Positions 25,501 to 34,704 of a stretch of DNA of 64,000 nucleotides are shown here, piece after piece. A program made the position numbers and the translations under genes. Each line of letters starts with the position of its first letter. The first letter of the stretch is position 1. This stretch comes from CAZMGV01 sp964621525 [NCBI: uncultured bacterium] (lineage in GTDB: Bacteria > JAGRBM01): contig CAZUMS010000017.1 of the NCBI GenBank assembly GCA_964621525.1, positions 19,858 through 83,857 on the forward strand, read 5' to 3'. Below the pieces are notes generated by a model. That model saw only the letters and a list, made by a program, of their open reading frames with translations. It had not been told where the DNA came from and did not search any database.

Positions 25501-26793
25501 TTACTGTCCGCCTGCCTTCTTGTGCTCGTTGTCGATGATGAGCCGCAGGAGGCGAGCGTCGGGCCGCTGGCGGAGCCGTCGGTCGTTAATGACCAGCGTG
25601 GGAGTGCCTTCGAGTCCGATCTGCGCACCCTTGTCCATGTCCGTCTGCAGGATCTGTTTCACCGCATCGCTCTTCACGCACTTGTCGAAGGCGTCCACAT
25701 CGAGGCCCTTGTCCTTTGCGAGGCCGTGAAGCGACCGTTCGTTCAGGCCGGGGCCCTGCATGTCGAACATGGCATAGTAGAAGTCCCACATCTTGCCCTG
25801 CTGGCTGGCGCAGACGGCCGCTGCCGCGGCCTCGCAGGATCCTTCGTGGCCGCGTCCCTTCGGGATCCGGGGGTTGCAGTCCCCGTCCAGCGGATAGTTC
25901 CGGAAACAGACCCGCATCTTGTCCGAGTGGGTTTCAAGGAGCGCCTTCATCGTCGGGACGAAAGCCTTGCAGGCGGGGCACTGGAAATCGGCGAATTCGT
26001 ACAAGGTGACTTTCGCCTGTGGATTGCCCTTGGGCTCGAGCGGTCCGCAGTCCATCTCCACCTGGGGCATCTGCTCCATGAATTTCGCCACGATTGCAGA
26101 TGCCTGTTCCGGTGTGGGCTCCGTTCCCTCCGCGCCGGTATGCTCCCCATCGGGGCCGTGGTCTTGCCCCGTGTGCTCGTCCTGGCCGGTGCGGGTGTCC
26201 TTCTGGGTAACCGCTTCCGCGGGCGTCATGGTCTTGCCGACGCCTGCAATCACGAGGAGCACGGACGCCGTGATGCCGGCGGAAAGGCCGAGCGGCTTGG
26301 CAGCGAAGAAGCGGCCCATTTCGTCGGCGACCGTTTCGCCGGAGGAGTCCGCCTTCACCGCCTTGATACCGGCGAACAGCAGTACGCCCGAAAGCACATA
26401 GAGGAGCGTGCAGGCCGGGCAGACGGTCTTCAGGATGCCGTAGGAGATCACCGCCATCACGAGGCTGACAAGCGTCGTGAACGCGCCGCCCAGCAGCAGC
26501 AGCCGGGGGAACGCCTTCTTCGCTTCCATGAGGCCGAGCAGCGCCACGGCGGCGATGAGTCCGTAGGTCACGGCCGAGAGGTTCGAAATGGGGATTCCGG
26601 CCAGTTCCGAATATTTGGATTCGATGGTGATCTGGCAGTTGGCGACGTCGCTCAGCGTGCAGAGGGAACTCTGGAGTTCCTTCGTGTGCCGGAGCGTGTG
26701 CAGGTGCGTGAGGTAGAACGAGTCGATCACTGCGAGCAGCGACGCGCCGAGCGCCGCCGGATAGATCCATTTCGGGGTTTCCTGGTCGGACAT
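25501..26793 (-). CDS. VKOR-DsbA fusion: vitamin K epoxide reductase domain plus thioredoxin-like domain
   Basis: 430 residues. The N-terminal 190 residues hold five hydrophobic segments of a bacterial VKOR, with a loop Cys pair (SSLCTLSDVANCQI), the Ser in GIPISNLSAVTYG, and the quinone-side CxxC in KTVCPACTLLY near residue 125. A linker rich in Asp, Glu, Gly and His (about 195-235) leads to a periplasmic DsbA-like thioredoxin domain with FADFQCPACKAF near residue 275 and a cis-Pro segment GLEGTPTLVIN near 400. VKOR passes electrons from the thioredoxin domain to quinone, so the chain makes disulfides in exported proteins. It is a single-gene unit on the minus strand. Confidence 0.94.
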   Translation of the reverse strand: MSDQETPKWIYPAALGASLLAVIDSFYLTHLHTLRHTKELQSSLCTLSDVANCQITIESKYSELAGIPISNLSAVTYGLIAAVALLGLMEAKKAFPRLLLLGGAFTTLVSLVMAVISYGILKTVCPACTLLYVLSGVLLFAGIKAVKADSSGETVADEMGRFFAAKPLGLSAGITASVLLVIAGVGKTMTPAEAVTQKDTRTGQDEHTGQDHGPDGEHTGAEGTEPTPEQASAIVAKFMEQMPQVEMDCGPLEPKGNPQAKVTLYEFADFQCPACKAFVPTMKALLETHSDKMRVCFRNYPLDGDCNPRIPKGRGHEGSCEAAAAAVCASQQGKMWDFYYAMFDMQGPGLNERSLHGLAKDKGLDVDAFDKCVKSDAVKQILQTDMDKGAQIGLEGTPTLVINDRRLRQRPDARLLRLIIDNEHKKAGGQ

Positions 26794-26920
26794 GAGAGTT
26801 CAATCCCTTCGGTTTTGAGACGGGTGGAGCGTAGCCATCCGGACCCCTACAGGAAAGGGACCCCCGGAGGCATGGGATTAGCGGAACTTAACGCGAGGGC
26901 CACCCCCGCCGGGACGCCCC

Positions 26921-28102
26921 TCAACCGTCGAAGGCGGCGAGTCCCGTGACGGCCTGGCCCAGGATGAGCGTGTGCATGTCGTGGGTGCCTTCGTAGGTTT
27001 TCACCGTTTCGAGGTTGCACATGTGCCGGAACACGCAATATTCGTCGGTGATCCCGTTGGCGCCCATCATGTCGCGGGCGAGCCGGGCGGTGTTCAGGGC
27101 GATCTCGACGTTGTTCCGCTTGGCGAGCGAGATCAGCTGGGGCGTCTGCCGTCCGGCGTCGAAGAGGCGGCCGAGCCTCCAGACGAGGAGCTGCGCCTTG
27201 GTGATCTCCGACACCATGTAGGCGAGCTTTTCCTGGACAAGCTGGTAGCCGGCGATGGGCCGGGAGAACTGGATGCGGTTCTTGGCGTAGTTCAGCGCCT
27301 CGAGGTAGCAGGCCGTCGCCGCGCCGACCGCGCCCCAGGCGATGCCGTAGCGGGCGTGGTTGAGGCACGAGAGCGGCGAGCCGAGGCCCTTCGATTTGGG
27401 GAGCAGGTTCGCCTTGGGGATGCGCACGTCCTCCAGCACGAGCTCGCTCGTGATCGACGCCCGCATGGACATCTTGCCGTGCATCTCGGGAGCCTTGAAG
27501 CCCCTGGAGTCCGTGGGGACGATAAATCCGCGGATGTCCGACGAGTCGCTGCCGTCCAGCTTCGCCCAGACGACGGCGTACTGGGCGATGGTGCCGTTCG
27601 TGATCCACATCTTCGCTCCGTTCAGGACGTAGCTGTCGCCGTCCGTGCGGGCGCTGGTCGTCATGCCGCCGGGATTGCTCCCGTAGTCGGGCTCGGTGAG
27701 GCCGAAGCAGAACAGGGTCTTCGCCTTGCGCATCTCGGGCAGGAATTTCTGCTTCTGTTCCTCGCTGCCGAACTTGTTCATGGCGGTCATCGAAAGGCCG
27801 CTCTGGACGGAGGCGAACGACCGGAGGCCCGAGTCCCCGCGCTCGATCTCCTGCATGATGAGTCCGTAGGCGACTTCGCTCATGCCGGGGCAGCCGTAGC
27901 CCTTGATCGACGCGCCGAAGATGCCGAGCTCGCCGAGCTCGGGGATCAGTTTCACCGGGAAGGTTCCCGCCCGCCAGCTTTCGCGCACGGTGGGCATGAA
28001 CCGGTCCTTCACCCAGGCGCGGACCGTGTCGCGGGTCATGCGTTCCTCTTCGGTGAGGAGCTCGTCGAGATCGTAGAAATCCAGCGCGTGCGTGTCGGCC
28101 AT
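26921..28102 (-). CDS. Acyl-CoA dehydrogenase, glutaryl-CoA dehydrogenase-like
   Basis: 393 residues, ATG 28102. Acyl-CoA dehydrogenase motifs: LFCFGLTEPDYGSNPGGM (FAD-binding segment, glutaryl-type), NGAKMWITNGTIAQYAVVWAK, RIQFSRPIAGYQLVQEKLA and the C-terminal MMGANGITDEYCVFRHMCNL. The catalytic Glu is expected in VKTYEGTHDMHTLILGQ. The TEPDYGSNP and TYEGTHDMH forms are those of glutaryl-CoA dehydrogenase, which oxidises and decarboxylates glutaryl-CoA to crotonyl-CoA in lysine and aromatic breakdown; the exact substrate is an inference. Electrons would go to the EtfAB encoded at 61844-63650. It precedes the liv transporter genes on the same strand but about 150 bp separate them. Confidence 0.9.
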   Translation of the reverse strand: MADTHALDFYDLDELLTEEERMTRDTVRAWVKDRFMPTVRESWRAGTFPVKLIPELGELGIFGASIKGYGCPGMSEVAYGLIMQEIERGDSGLRSFASVQSGLSMTAMNKFGSEEQKQKFLPEMRKAKTLFCFGLTEPDYGSNPGGMTTSARTDGDSYVLNGAKMWITNGTIAQYAVVWAKLDGSDSSDIRGFIVPTDSRGFKAPEMHGKMSMRASITSELVLEDVRIPKANLLPKSKGLGSPLSCLNHARYGIAWGAVGAATACYLEALNYAKNRIQFSRPIAGYQLVQEKLAYMVSEITKAQLLVWRLGRLFDAGRQTPQLISLAKRNNVEIALNTARLARDMMGANGITDEYCVFRHMCNLETVKTYEGTHDMHTLILGQAVTGLAAFDG

Positions 28103-28249
28103 GGGGGTTCAGGGTCCTTTCGGGTGTCGTGTGAGGCCCGCCGGGCACAGGGGCCCCGCCGGGGCGCCCATCCTGACGGGACCGGCGGAGCGATGCAAAA
28201 CAGGATGGTCCTTATGGGGCGGGCGGATGAAGCCCCTGTCATCCGCCCG

Positions 28250-28954
28250 TCAATCCCCGAGGTAGGCGGCCTTCACCTTTTCGCTCCGGGCGAGTTCAGG
28301 GCTGGGCCCCGAGAGGACGATCTCCCCGGTTTCGAGGACATGGGCCTCCTTCGCCAGTTCCAGCGCCATGCGGGCGTTCTGCTCCACGAGAAGCACCGTG
28401 GTCCCTTCGGCGGCGATCTCCCGGATGATGCCGAAAATCGCCTTGACGATGAGCGGAGCGAGACCGAGGGAGGGTTCGTCGAGCAGGAGCAGCCGGGGCC
28501 GGGACATGAGCGCCCGGGCGATGGCGAGCATCTGCTGCTCGCCGCCGGACAGCGTTCCCGCCCGCTGCGAGATGCGCTCCCGGAGCACGGGGAACGTCTC
28601 CAGCATTTTATCGAGATCGCGGGCAGCATCCGCCTCGCGCAGGTAGGCGCCGAGCAGAAGGTTTTCCCTGACGGTCAGATTGGCGAAAATCGCCCGTCCT
28701 TCGGGGACGAGCGAGAGGCCCCGCGCCACCAGCAGATTCGCCTTCAGGCCGCCGATTTCCCCGCCCTCCAGCCGGATGGACCCGCTGCCGGGGCGGATCA
28801 GCCCAGCAATGGTATTCAGCAGCGTGGATTTCCCGGCGCCGTTGGCGCCGATGAGCGTCACGATGGTTCCCGCCTCGACCGAAAAGGACACCTTCCGGAC
28901 GGCCCGGATGGCGCCGTAGGAGACCTCGAGGTCGCGGACTTCGAGCAGGCTCAC
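28250..28954 (-). CDS. livF: Branched-chain amino acid ABC transporter ATP-binding protein LivF
   Basis: 234 residues with GTG start at 28954, overlapping the livG stop by four bases. Full ABC ATPase motif set: Walker A GANGAGKST near residue 38, Q-loop region, signature LSGGEQQML near 140, Walker B LLLLDEPSLGLAP and H-loop-region VLLVEQN. LVPEGRAIFANLTV is characteristic of LivF-type subunits. It pairs with LivG to power uptake of branched-chain amino acids or related substrates (this family also carries urea and aromatic acids). It is the last gene of the minus-strand livHMGF set. Confidence 0.95.
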   Translation of the reverse strand: MSLLEVRDLEVSYGAIRAVRKVSFSVEAGTIVTLIGANGAGKSTLLNTIAGLIRPGSGSIRLEGGEIGGLKANLLVARGLSLVPEGRAIFANLTVRENLLLGAYLREADAARDLDKMLETFPVLRERISQRAGTLSGGEQQMLAIARALMSRPRLLLLDEPSLGLAPLIVKAIFGIIREIAAEGTTVLLVEQNARMALELAKEAHVLETGEIVLSGPSPELARSEKVKAAYLGD

Positions 28955-29781
28955 GCGGAGGCGCCTCCGCCGGACGGCGTTCCGGCTTCCCGTTCCGCCG
29001 CGAACACCTCGCTGACGGTGAGGTCCGGGCCGAGATACGCCTCGATCACCTTCGGGTTCGTGCGGACCATTTCGGGGGTGCCCTCGGCGATCTTCACGCC
29101 GTGGTCCATGACGAAGATCTTTTCCGAGAGCCCCATGACGAACTTCATGTCGTGCTCGATGAGCAGCACCGTGAGCCGGTGCCGTTCCTTGAGGGAGCGG
29201 ATCAGCTTCGCGAGGGCGGCCTTCTCGGACGGATTCATGCCGGCGGCCGGCTCGTCGAGCAGGAGCAGCTTCGGGGAGGTGGCGAGGGCCCGGGCGAGCT
29301 CGAGCCGCCGCTGGGCTCCGTAGGGGAGGCTACCCGCCGGGGCTCCGGCCGCGTCCAGGAGTCCGGTTTCTTCCAGCACGGCGCGGGCGCGGGCCTCGAA
29401 CTCCCGCTCTTCGCTGCGGAACGAAGGCCCCCGCAGCACGGAACCCAGGGGCCCGTAACCCAGCACCGGAACGTAGGCGGCCCGCACATTGTCCAGCACG
29501 GAGAGTTCCCGGAAGAGCCGGATGTTCTGGAACGTCCGGGCGATGCCGAGCCGGGCGCGGGCGGCCGGGAGCAGGCCCCGGAGCGGACGGCCGTCGAAGC
29601 CGATCGCTCCTTCGGTGGGCTCGTAGATGCCGGTGATGAGGTTGAAGATGGTGGTCTTGCCGGCCCCGTTGGGGCCGATGAGCGCCGTGAGGGAATCCCG
29701 CTCGATGCCCATGTCCACGCCCGAGACCGCCCGGATGCCGCCGAACCGGACGCCCGCGCCTGTCAGCTCCAGAAGGCTCAT
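28951..29781 (-). CDS. livG: Branched-chain amino acid ABC transporter ATP-binding protein LivG
   Basis: 276 residues from ATG 29781, overlapping livM by four bases. Motifs: Walker A GPNGAGKTT near residue 38, FNLITGIYEPTEG, ARTFQNIRLFRELSVLDNV (LivG hallmark), a variant signature SLPYGAQRRLELARAL and Walker B LLLLDEPAAGMNP, then VLLIEHDMKFVMGLSEKI. The C-terminus has about 20 extra residues (TVSEVFAAERE...) beyond the usual PKVIEAYLG end. It forms the ATPase dimer with LivF on the cytoplasmic face. The four overlapping genes imply one transcript. Confidence 0.95.
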   Translation of the reverse strand: MSLLELTGAGVRFGGIRAVSGVDMGIERDSLTALIGPNGAGKTTIFNLITGIYEPTEGAIGFDGRPLRGLLPAARARLGIARTFQNIRLFRELSVLDNVRAAYVPVLGYGPLGSVLRGPSFRSEEREFEARARAVLEETGLLDAAGAPAGSLPYGAQRRLELARALATSPKLLLLDEPAAGMNPSEKAALAKLIRSLKERHRLTVLLIEHDMKFVMGLSEKIFVMDHGVKIAEGTPEMVRTNPKVIEAYLGPDLTVSEVFAAEREAGTPSGGGASA

Positions 29782-30803
29782 GCGGCCTCCTCCGGGCGCC
29801 GCTTGAGGAACGAGCCGATTTCGCGGCGTCCCAGAAGCCCCTGCGGGCGGAACAGCATCATGGAGATGAGGAGCACCGAATAGATGATGAGCCGCCATTC
29901 GGGGTCGCGGAGCGGCGTGTACCGGAGGCCCTCCAGCAGGAAGGTGAGCAGCACGGCAGCGGCGATCGAACCGGTAAAACTTCCCATGCCGCCCAGCACC
30001 ACCATGACGATGATCTCGACGCTCCGGAGGAACTGGAACGAATCCGGGTGCACGAGCGTCTGGTTGAACGAGAGCATAGCCCCTGCGGCGCCGGCGAAGA
30101 AACTCCCGATGGCGAACGCCTCGATACGGACCCGGGCGGTGGAGATGCCGATGCTGTTGGCGGCGATCTCGTCCTCGCGGACCGACAGGTAGGCGAGTCC
30201 CCTTCCGGAATGGACCAGACGGTAGAGGATCACTATTCCCAGAACCGAAAGCGCCGCCGCCGGGAACAGGCTGCTGTCCAGCAGATAGCGCACCGGAACC
30301 GAGATGCCTCTCGCGCCGCCGAGCGCAGGCGTGTTCACGACCAGCACCCGGATGATCTCGCCGAAGCCGAGCGTGGCGATGGCGAGATAGTCGCCCCGGA
30401 GCCGGAGCGTGGGGATCCCCACAAGAAGCCCCGCGAGGAGCGCGCACACGCCCCCCGCCAGCACGATCAGGATGACGATCAGTGCCGCGCCGAGCCCTCC
30501 GGCCATTTCCCAGAACTCCCGGAACCAGGCGAGGGGCCCCAGTCCCGAGAGCGTCCCGGCGGCGAGGAACGCGCCGCAGGCCATGAAGCCGGCGTGGCCG
30601 ATGGAGAACAGCCCCGTGACGCCGTTCACGAGGTTCAGCGAGGCGGCGAGCAGCGCGTTCAGCGCCGCCGTGATGACGAGGAGCTTCACATAGGGCGAGA
30701 GCCCCGAAAGGGCATAGCGGTCCAGCAGCCAGAAGGCCGCCAGCCCCGCCGCCAGGAGGGCGAACTCAGACCTTTTCGGGGGCGTCGTTTCCAAGGATTC
30801 CAC
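29778..30803 (-). CDS. livM: Branched-chain amino acid ABC transporter permease LivM
   Basis: About 341 residues if GTG 30803 is used. The frame is open further upstream to an ATG at 30851, inside livH, but that would add a Ser-rich stretch unlike the family. Eight or nine hydrophobic segments are visible. LivM signatures include NLVNGVTGLFSIGHAGFMA near residue 65, LRLRGDYLAIATLGFGEIIR, and IVMVVLGGMGSFTGSIAAAVLLT, with a C-terminal LFRPQGLLGRR. It forms the membrane channel with LivH. It overlaps livH by about 38 bases with this start, so translation is coupled. The start is the uncertain part. Confidence 0.93.
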   Translation of the reverse strand: MESLETTPPKRSEFALLAAGLAAFWLLDRYALSGLSPYVKLLVITAALNALLAASLNLVNGVTGLFSIGHAGFMACGAFLAAGTLSGLGPLAWFREFWEMAGGLGAALIVILIVLAGGVCALLAGLLVGIPTLRLRGDYLAIATLGFGEIIRVLVVNTPALGGARGISVPVRYLLDSSLFPAAALSVLGIVILYRLVHSGRGLAYLSVREDEIAANSIGISTARVRIEAFAIGSFFAGAAGAMLSFNQTLVHPDSFQFLRSVEIIVMVVLGGMGSFTGSIAAAVLLTFLLEGLRYTPLRDPEWRLIIYSVLLISMMLFRPQGLLGRREIGSFLKRRPEEAA

Positions 30804-31674
30804 CCGGGCGGTAGATGAGGATGAAGATGAGCAGGACGAAGGCGATGGCATCCCGCAGGTTGCTGGAGACGTAACCCGTCACGAGGGTCTCGCTGACGCC
30901 CATGATGAGGCCGCCGAGCGCCGCGCCGGGGAGGCTGCCGATGCCGCCCAGAACTGCCGCGACGAACGCCTTGAGGCCCGGCATGAGGCCCATGAACGGC
31001 TCGATCTTGGGGAGAAAGAGCCCGTAAAGGATCCCCGCCGCCGCCGCGAGCACGGCGCCGATGACGAAGGTGGCGGCGATCACCCGGTCCACGTCGATGC
31101 CCATGAGGGCGGCGGCTTTGGGGTTGAACGACACCGCCCGGATCGCCCGGCCGAGGCGCGTGCGGCTCACGAACAGGTGAAGCCCGCCGAGGAGAACGAG
31201 GCTCGACACGATGACCACCGCCTGGAGGTTTGATACCACGGCGCCCCCCATCGAAAAGAGCGGCCGGGTTTCGATGAGCGCGGGGAAGACCTTGGGGTCG
31301 GCGCCGAAGACGAGCTGGCCGAGGTTCTGGAGCAGGATCGACATGCCGATGGCCGTGATGAGGGCGGAAAGGCGCGGCGCGCCGCGCAGCGGACGGTAGG
31401 CGATGCGCTCGATGAGGAGCGCGAGCAGCGCCGAGGCCGCCGCCGAAGCGAGGAACAGAATCAGCATGGCCGTGAGCGGATGCGCCTGCCGGAACAGGCC
31501 GGGATCGGCGGCGTTCACGTAGAAGGCGGTCATGGCGCCCACCATGAACACCTCGCCGTGGGCGAAGTTGATCAGCTTCAGCACGCCGTAGACCATCGTG
31601 TAACCGAGCGCGAGCAGCACGTAGATGCCGCCCCAGGCGACGCCGTTCACGAGTTGCTGGAGAAAAACGTCCAT
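30766..31674 (-). CDS. livH: Branched-chain amino acid ABC transporter permease LivH
   Basis: 302 residues, ATG 31674. Multi-pass membrane protein starting with FLQQLVNGVAWGGIYVLLAL and the LivH hallmark GYTMVYGVLKLINFAHGEVFM near residues 24-44. GIDVDRVIAATFVIGAVLAAAAGILYG and FVAAVLGGIGSLPGAALGG near residue 230 are the conserved EAA-like coupling region. The C-terminus YRPGGILG is typical. It is the first gene of the livHMGF set, 30 bp after the leucyl aminopeptidase stop, so the aminopeptidase and transporter may be co-transcribed. The matching binding protein (livK-like) lies at 37315-38445. Confidence 0.95.
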   Translation of the reverse strand: MDVFLQQLVNGVAWGGIYVLLALGYTMVYGVLKLINFAHGEVFMVGAMTAFYVNAADPGLFRQAHPLTAMLILFLASAAASALLALLIERIAYRPLRGAPRLSALITAIGMSILLQNLGQLVFGADPKVFPALIETRPLFSMGGAVVSNLQAVVIVSSLVLLGGLHLFVSRTRLGRAIRAVSFNPKAAALMGIDVDRVIAATFVIGAVLAAAAGILYGLFLPKIEPFMGLMPGLKAFVAAVLGGIGSLPGAALGGLIMGVSETLVTGYVSSNLRDAIAFVLLIFILIYRPGGILGNDAPEKV

Positions 31675-31704
31675 GGGCCGGCAGGCAGGGGCCTTTCCGT
31701 TTCC

Positions 31705-33198
31705 TTATCCCTTCAGCTGCTCGCGGTTCCAGCCCGAGGAGGGATCCACGAGCCGGCAGAGCGTCCGTACGGCATAGCCCGTGCCCATGGCAAGATAACC
31801 AGGAGTGTCCGTGTCCACCCACGAGGGGCCGGCGATGTCCAGGTGCGCCCAGGGGGTGTCGCCGACGAACTCCTTGAGGAACAGGGCGGCGATGACCGCA
31901 TCCCCGTACCTGCTGCTGGAGATGTTCTTGAGGTCGGCGATGGGCGAGACGATCTGTTGCCGGTAGACCGGGGGCAGGGGGAGCCGCCAGAACCGCTCGA
32001 AGGCGAGCCGGGAGGCTGCCTCGATCTCTCCGGCGAGGCGGTCCGAGTTCGAGAACAGGCCCGCAAACAGCTCGCCGAGGGCGACGACGCAGGAGCCTGT
32101 CAGCGTGGCGAGGTCGATGATGGCGTCCGGCTTCAGTTCCTTCGCATAGTGGAGGGCGTCGGCCAGCACGAGCCGGCCTTCGGCATCCGTGTCGCCGATC
32201 TCGACATGCTTTCCGCTGTAGGACCGGTAGACGTCGCCCGGCTTGTAGCTCGCTCCGCCGAAGGCGTTTTCCGCCGAGGCGATGAGTCCGGTGATCCGCA
32301 CCGCCGGCTGGAGCACCGGGAGCGCCTTGAAGAGCGAGAGCACGGCGGCCGCGCCGCCCATGTCTCCCTTCATGGTGGGGAGGCCGGGATAGCGCTTGAG
32401 GTCGATGCCGCCCGTGTCGAAGGTGATTCCCTTGCCGACGAACACGAGATGGCCCGTGGCCGTACCTTTGGGCTCGTAATCCAGCCGGATGAACTGCGGG
32501 TCGTGCTCGGACGCCCGGCCGACCGCCGCGAGAAGGCCCATTCCCTCGGCCTCGATCGTCTTGCGGTCCCAGACCGTCACGCGGGCGCCGGTCTGGCGGG
32601 CGATGCGGCGCGCCTCATCGGCAAGATGCGGGGGCGTCAGTTCGCCGCCGTCCCGGTTCACGATCTCGAAGGCGTAGTTCTGCGCCTCGCCGATGGCGAC
32701 GAGCTTGTCGAGACCGCTGGAATCCAGGGCCGATGCCGTCAGGATCACGCCCCGGCGGAGGTGCAGCTTTTTCGGCTTCTGTTTCCGCTGGAACCGGTAG
32801 GTGCCTGCGAAGAGTCCCGTCACGGCCGCTTCCGCCGCTCCGGGGACGACGCCGTCCGGAACCAGGAGCGCCACCGAGGGGGTCTCGCCCGCCACGATCC
32901 GCCGGACACCGCTCGCATAGGCTTCGAAAAGGTCGGGACCGGTGAGCTCGCCCTTCGAGGCAATGCCCACGAACACGACCGTCGGGGGCAGGAGGCCTCC
33001 GTCGGTTTCGAGGGCCGCCACGGAGCCGAACTCGCCGTCGATACCGCTCGCCCGGCGGAGCCTCTCGACCGCCTGATAGACGGGCTTCTCCAGCCGCCAG
33101 TGCAGGTGGGAGCTGTCCCCCCGGAATACGGGCACGACGAGGGCGTCGGCGGCACGGCCGATGGACCCCAGACCCTGAACGGATACCTCGATCGCCAT
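31705..33198 (-). CDS. pepA: Leucyl aminopeptidase (M17)
   Basis: 497 residues from ATG 33198, with SD CGAGG 8 bases upstream; an in-frame upstream ATG (33240) lacks this. The C-terminal catalytic half has the M17 hallmarks: FVGKGITFDTGGIDLKR near residue 255 (metal-binding Asp and Lys), MKGDMGGAAAV, ASAENAFGGASYKPGDV, the DTDAEGRLVLADAL motif near residue 335 (usually NTDAEGRL) and HLDIAGPSW. It removes N-terminal amino acids using two divalent metals and often forms hexamers. It lies directly ahead of livH, which fits a peptide and branched-chain amino acid turnover theme. Confidence 0.94.
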   Translation of the reverse strand: MAIEVSVQGLGSIGRAADALVVPVFRGDSSHLHWRLEKPVYQAVERLRRASGIDGEFGSVAALETDGGLLPPTVVFVGIASKGELTGPDLFEAYASGVRRIVAGETPSVALLVPDGVVPGAAEAAVTGLFAGTYRFQRKQKPKKLHLRRGVILTASALDSSGLDKLVAIGEAQNYAFEIVNRDGGELTPPHLADEARRIARQTGARVTVWDRKTIEAEGMGLLAAVGRASEHDPQFIRLDYEPKGTATGHLVFVGKGITFDTGGIDLKRYPGLPTMKGDMGGAAAVLSLFKALPVLQPAVRITGLIASAENAFGGASYKPGDVYRSYSGKHVEIGDTDAEGRLVLADALHYAKELKPDAIIDLATLTGSCVVALGELFAGLFSNSDRLAGEIEAASRLAFERFWRLPLPPVYRQQIVSPIADLKNISSSRYGDAVIAALFLKEFVGDTPWAHLDIAGPSWVDTDTPGYLAMGTGYAVRTLCRLVDPSSGWNREQLKG

Positions 33199-33411
33199 GA
33201 ATAAACCTCGAAACGCCCGGATTCGGGCAGGGCGGAGCATATATTGGGAAAGCGGCCCTTGGCTACCGCTCGTGAACCCTTGTGAACAGGGGCCCCATGG
33301 CGCTTCCCGTCGGGGGGTGGTAGCGGTATCCTAAGATCAAAACGGAAAAGGCCCGCGATTTCCGCCCCTTCCGGCCACCAGCCGGAGCTATACGGGGCCC
33401 TGCGGGCGGGG

Positions 33412-34095
33412 ATGGTCCTTGTGATTGCTCTGATCCGCCGGGTGGCGGCAATCGTGCTGTCGATGCCTCTCGTGGCCAGTGCGGCTTCGTTCTCCCTGCT
33501 GGGAGCGGACGAACGCCCGGCTCTGGACGGCGCCCTGCCGGCGGTGCTGGAAGTCCGGCCCGCCTCGTCACTCGAGGATCCGGGTGAGCTCGTCTGGGGA
33601 CCCGAGGCCGGCGACTGGGAAATCTCCCCTTCGTTCTCCTTCATGGGCGACAGTTATGACGTTGGCGAGAACACCACCTTCACGGGGCAGCTTTTCGCCG
33701 GCATGAACGTGACGCCGATCTTCCAGGTGGGCGCCAGCTTCCTCTACACCTCGGTGAAGGCCCGCGATCCGGTGAATCCCGGCCCGCCCGCTTCCATCGC
33801 CACGACCGGTCCCACGGCGACGATGCTCATCATGCCGACGATGCGTGTCCACTTCGTGTTCGACAAGGAAGCCCGCTTCGATCCGTATCTCCAGTTCGCC
33901 TTCGGCGGCGGCCGCGTTTTCCCGCGGGGTCCCAACGGCGGCGCCTTCGCGTTCGGGCCGGGCGGCGGTATCCGCTCGTTCGTGGTTCCGAAGGCCGCGC
34001 TCGATTTCCGGTTCGAGTACCTCTTCATCAGCTCCAAGGAAGATTACGAATCCGCCCGGTTTCTCCTGGGCGGCGTGTTCCTGTTCGACCTTTGA
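33412..34095 (+). CDS. Putative outer-membrane beta-barrel protein
   Basis: 227 residues, ATG 33412. Signal peptide MVLVIALIRRVAAIVLSMPL...ASA ends near residue 25. After a short acidic linker the sequence shows amphipathic strand patterns typical of a small barrel: WEISPSFSFMGDSYDVG, TFTGQLFAGMNVTPIFQVGASFLY, MRVHFVFDKEARFDPYLQFAFGGG, ALDFRFEYLFISS and a final GGVFLFDL, with Phe/Leu near the end as in outer-membrane proteins. No family name can be given with certainty (OMP_b-brl-like). It stands alone on the plus strand between two minus-strand genes. Confidence 0.75.
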   Translation: MVLVIALIRRVAAIVLSMPLVASAASFSLLGADERPALDGALPAVLEVRPASSLEDPGELVWGPEAGDWEISPSFSFMGDSYDVGENTTFTGQLFAGMNVTPIFQVGASFLYTSVKARDPVNPGPPASIATTGPTATMLIMPTMRVHFVFDKEARFDPYLQFAFGGGRVFPRGPNGGAFAFGPGGGIRSFVVPKAALDFRFEYLFISSKEDYESARFLLGGVFLFDL

Positions 34096-34098
34096 CCG

Positions 34099-34653
34099 TC
34101 ATTCCCCCGGCGGGTTCAGGAGGCCGGGCAGGACGTAGCGCTGGAACTCGGCGAGCTGCGTGATGCTGCGCGTGTCCTCGAGGCGGTCCACCCAGAGGAT
34201 GCCGTCCAGATGGTCGCATTCGTGCTGGATGGCTCGGGCCAGGAATCCGTGGGCTTCCATCGAGCGGCGTTCGCCCCCCGGAAGCCGGTAGTTCACGGCG
34301 AGGTCCTTCCAGCGGGGAACGCGGCCCCTCAGGTTGTCGACGGAGAGGCAGCCTTCCCAGTCTTCCTCGCGGGCGGCCGTGAGCGGAGTGAGAACCGGAT
34401 TCACCAGTACAAGCCGGCCGGCCGCCTCGATGTGCGGATAACGGGCGTTCGGCTGGACGTCGAGTACGACCGTCCGGACATTCTCGCCGATCTGCGGGGC
34501 GGCGAGACCCACGCCGCCTGCCGCCTGCATGGTCTCGAACAGGTCCTCAACGAGCGCGGCCAGCGCCGGATCCACGAGTTCGGCCTCGGTCAGCTCGCGC
34601 GAGCGCTCGCGCAGGGAGGGGGTTCCGATCTTGACGATTTCACGCACGGCCAT
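34099..34653 (-). CDS. def: Peptide deformylase
   Basis: 184 residues, ATG 34653. All three deformylase motifs are present: GVGLAAPQIG near residue 45, EGCLSVDNLRG near residue 100 (metal-binding Cys), and QHECDHLDGILWVDR near residue 145 (metal-binding HExxH-type His pair with catalytic Glu). It removes the formyl group from nascent proteins in the cytoplasm. The C-terminus is about 15 residues longer than the shortest forms. It converges on the barrel protein gene with 3 bp between stops, and follows the SH3-free periplasmic protein gene upstream at 34705 by about 50 bp, so co-transcription is possible. Confidence 0.96.
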   Translation of the reverse strand: MAVREIVKIGTPSLRERSRELTEAELVDPALAALVEDLFETMQAAGGVGLAAPQIGENVRTVVLDVQPNARYPHIEAAGRLVLVNPVLTPLTAAREEDWEGCLSVDNLRGRVPRWKDLAVNYRLPGGERRSMEAHGFLARAIQHECDHLDGILWVDRLEDTRSITQLAEFQRYVLPGLLNPPGE

Positions 34654-34704
34654 GGCGGGTAAACGGTGACGTCTGCCCGGAGTCCGGGCAAGGGGGGCGG
34701 CCCG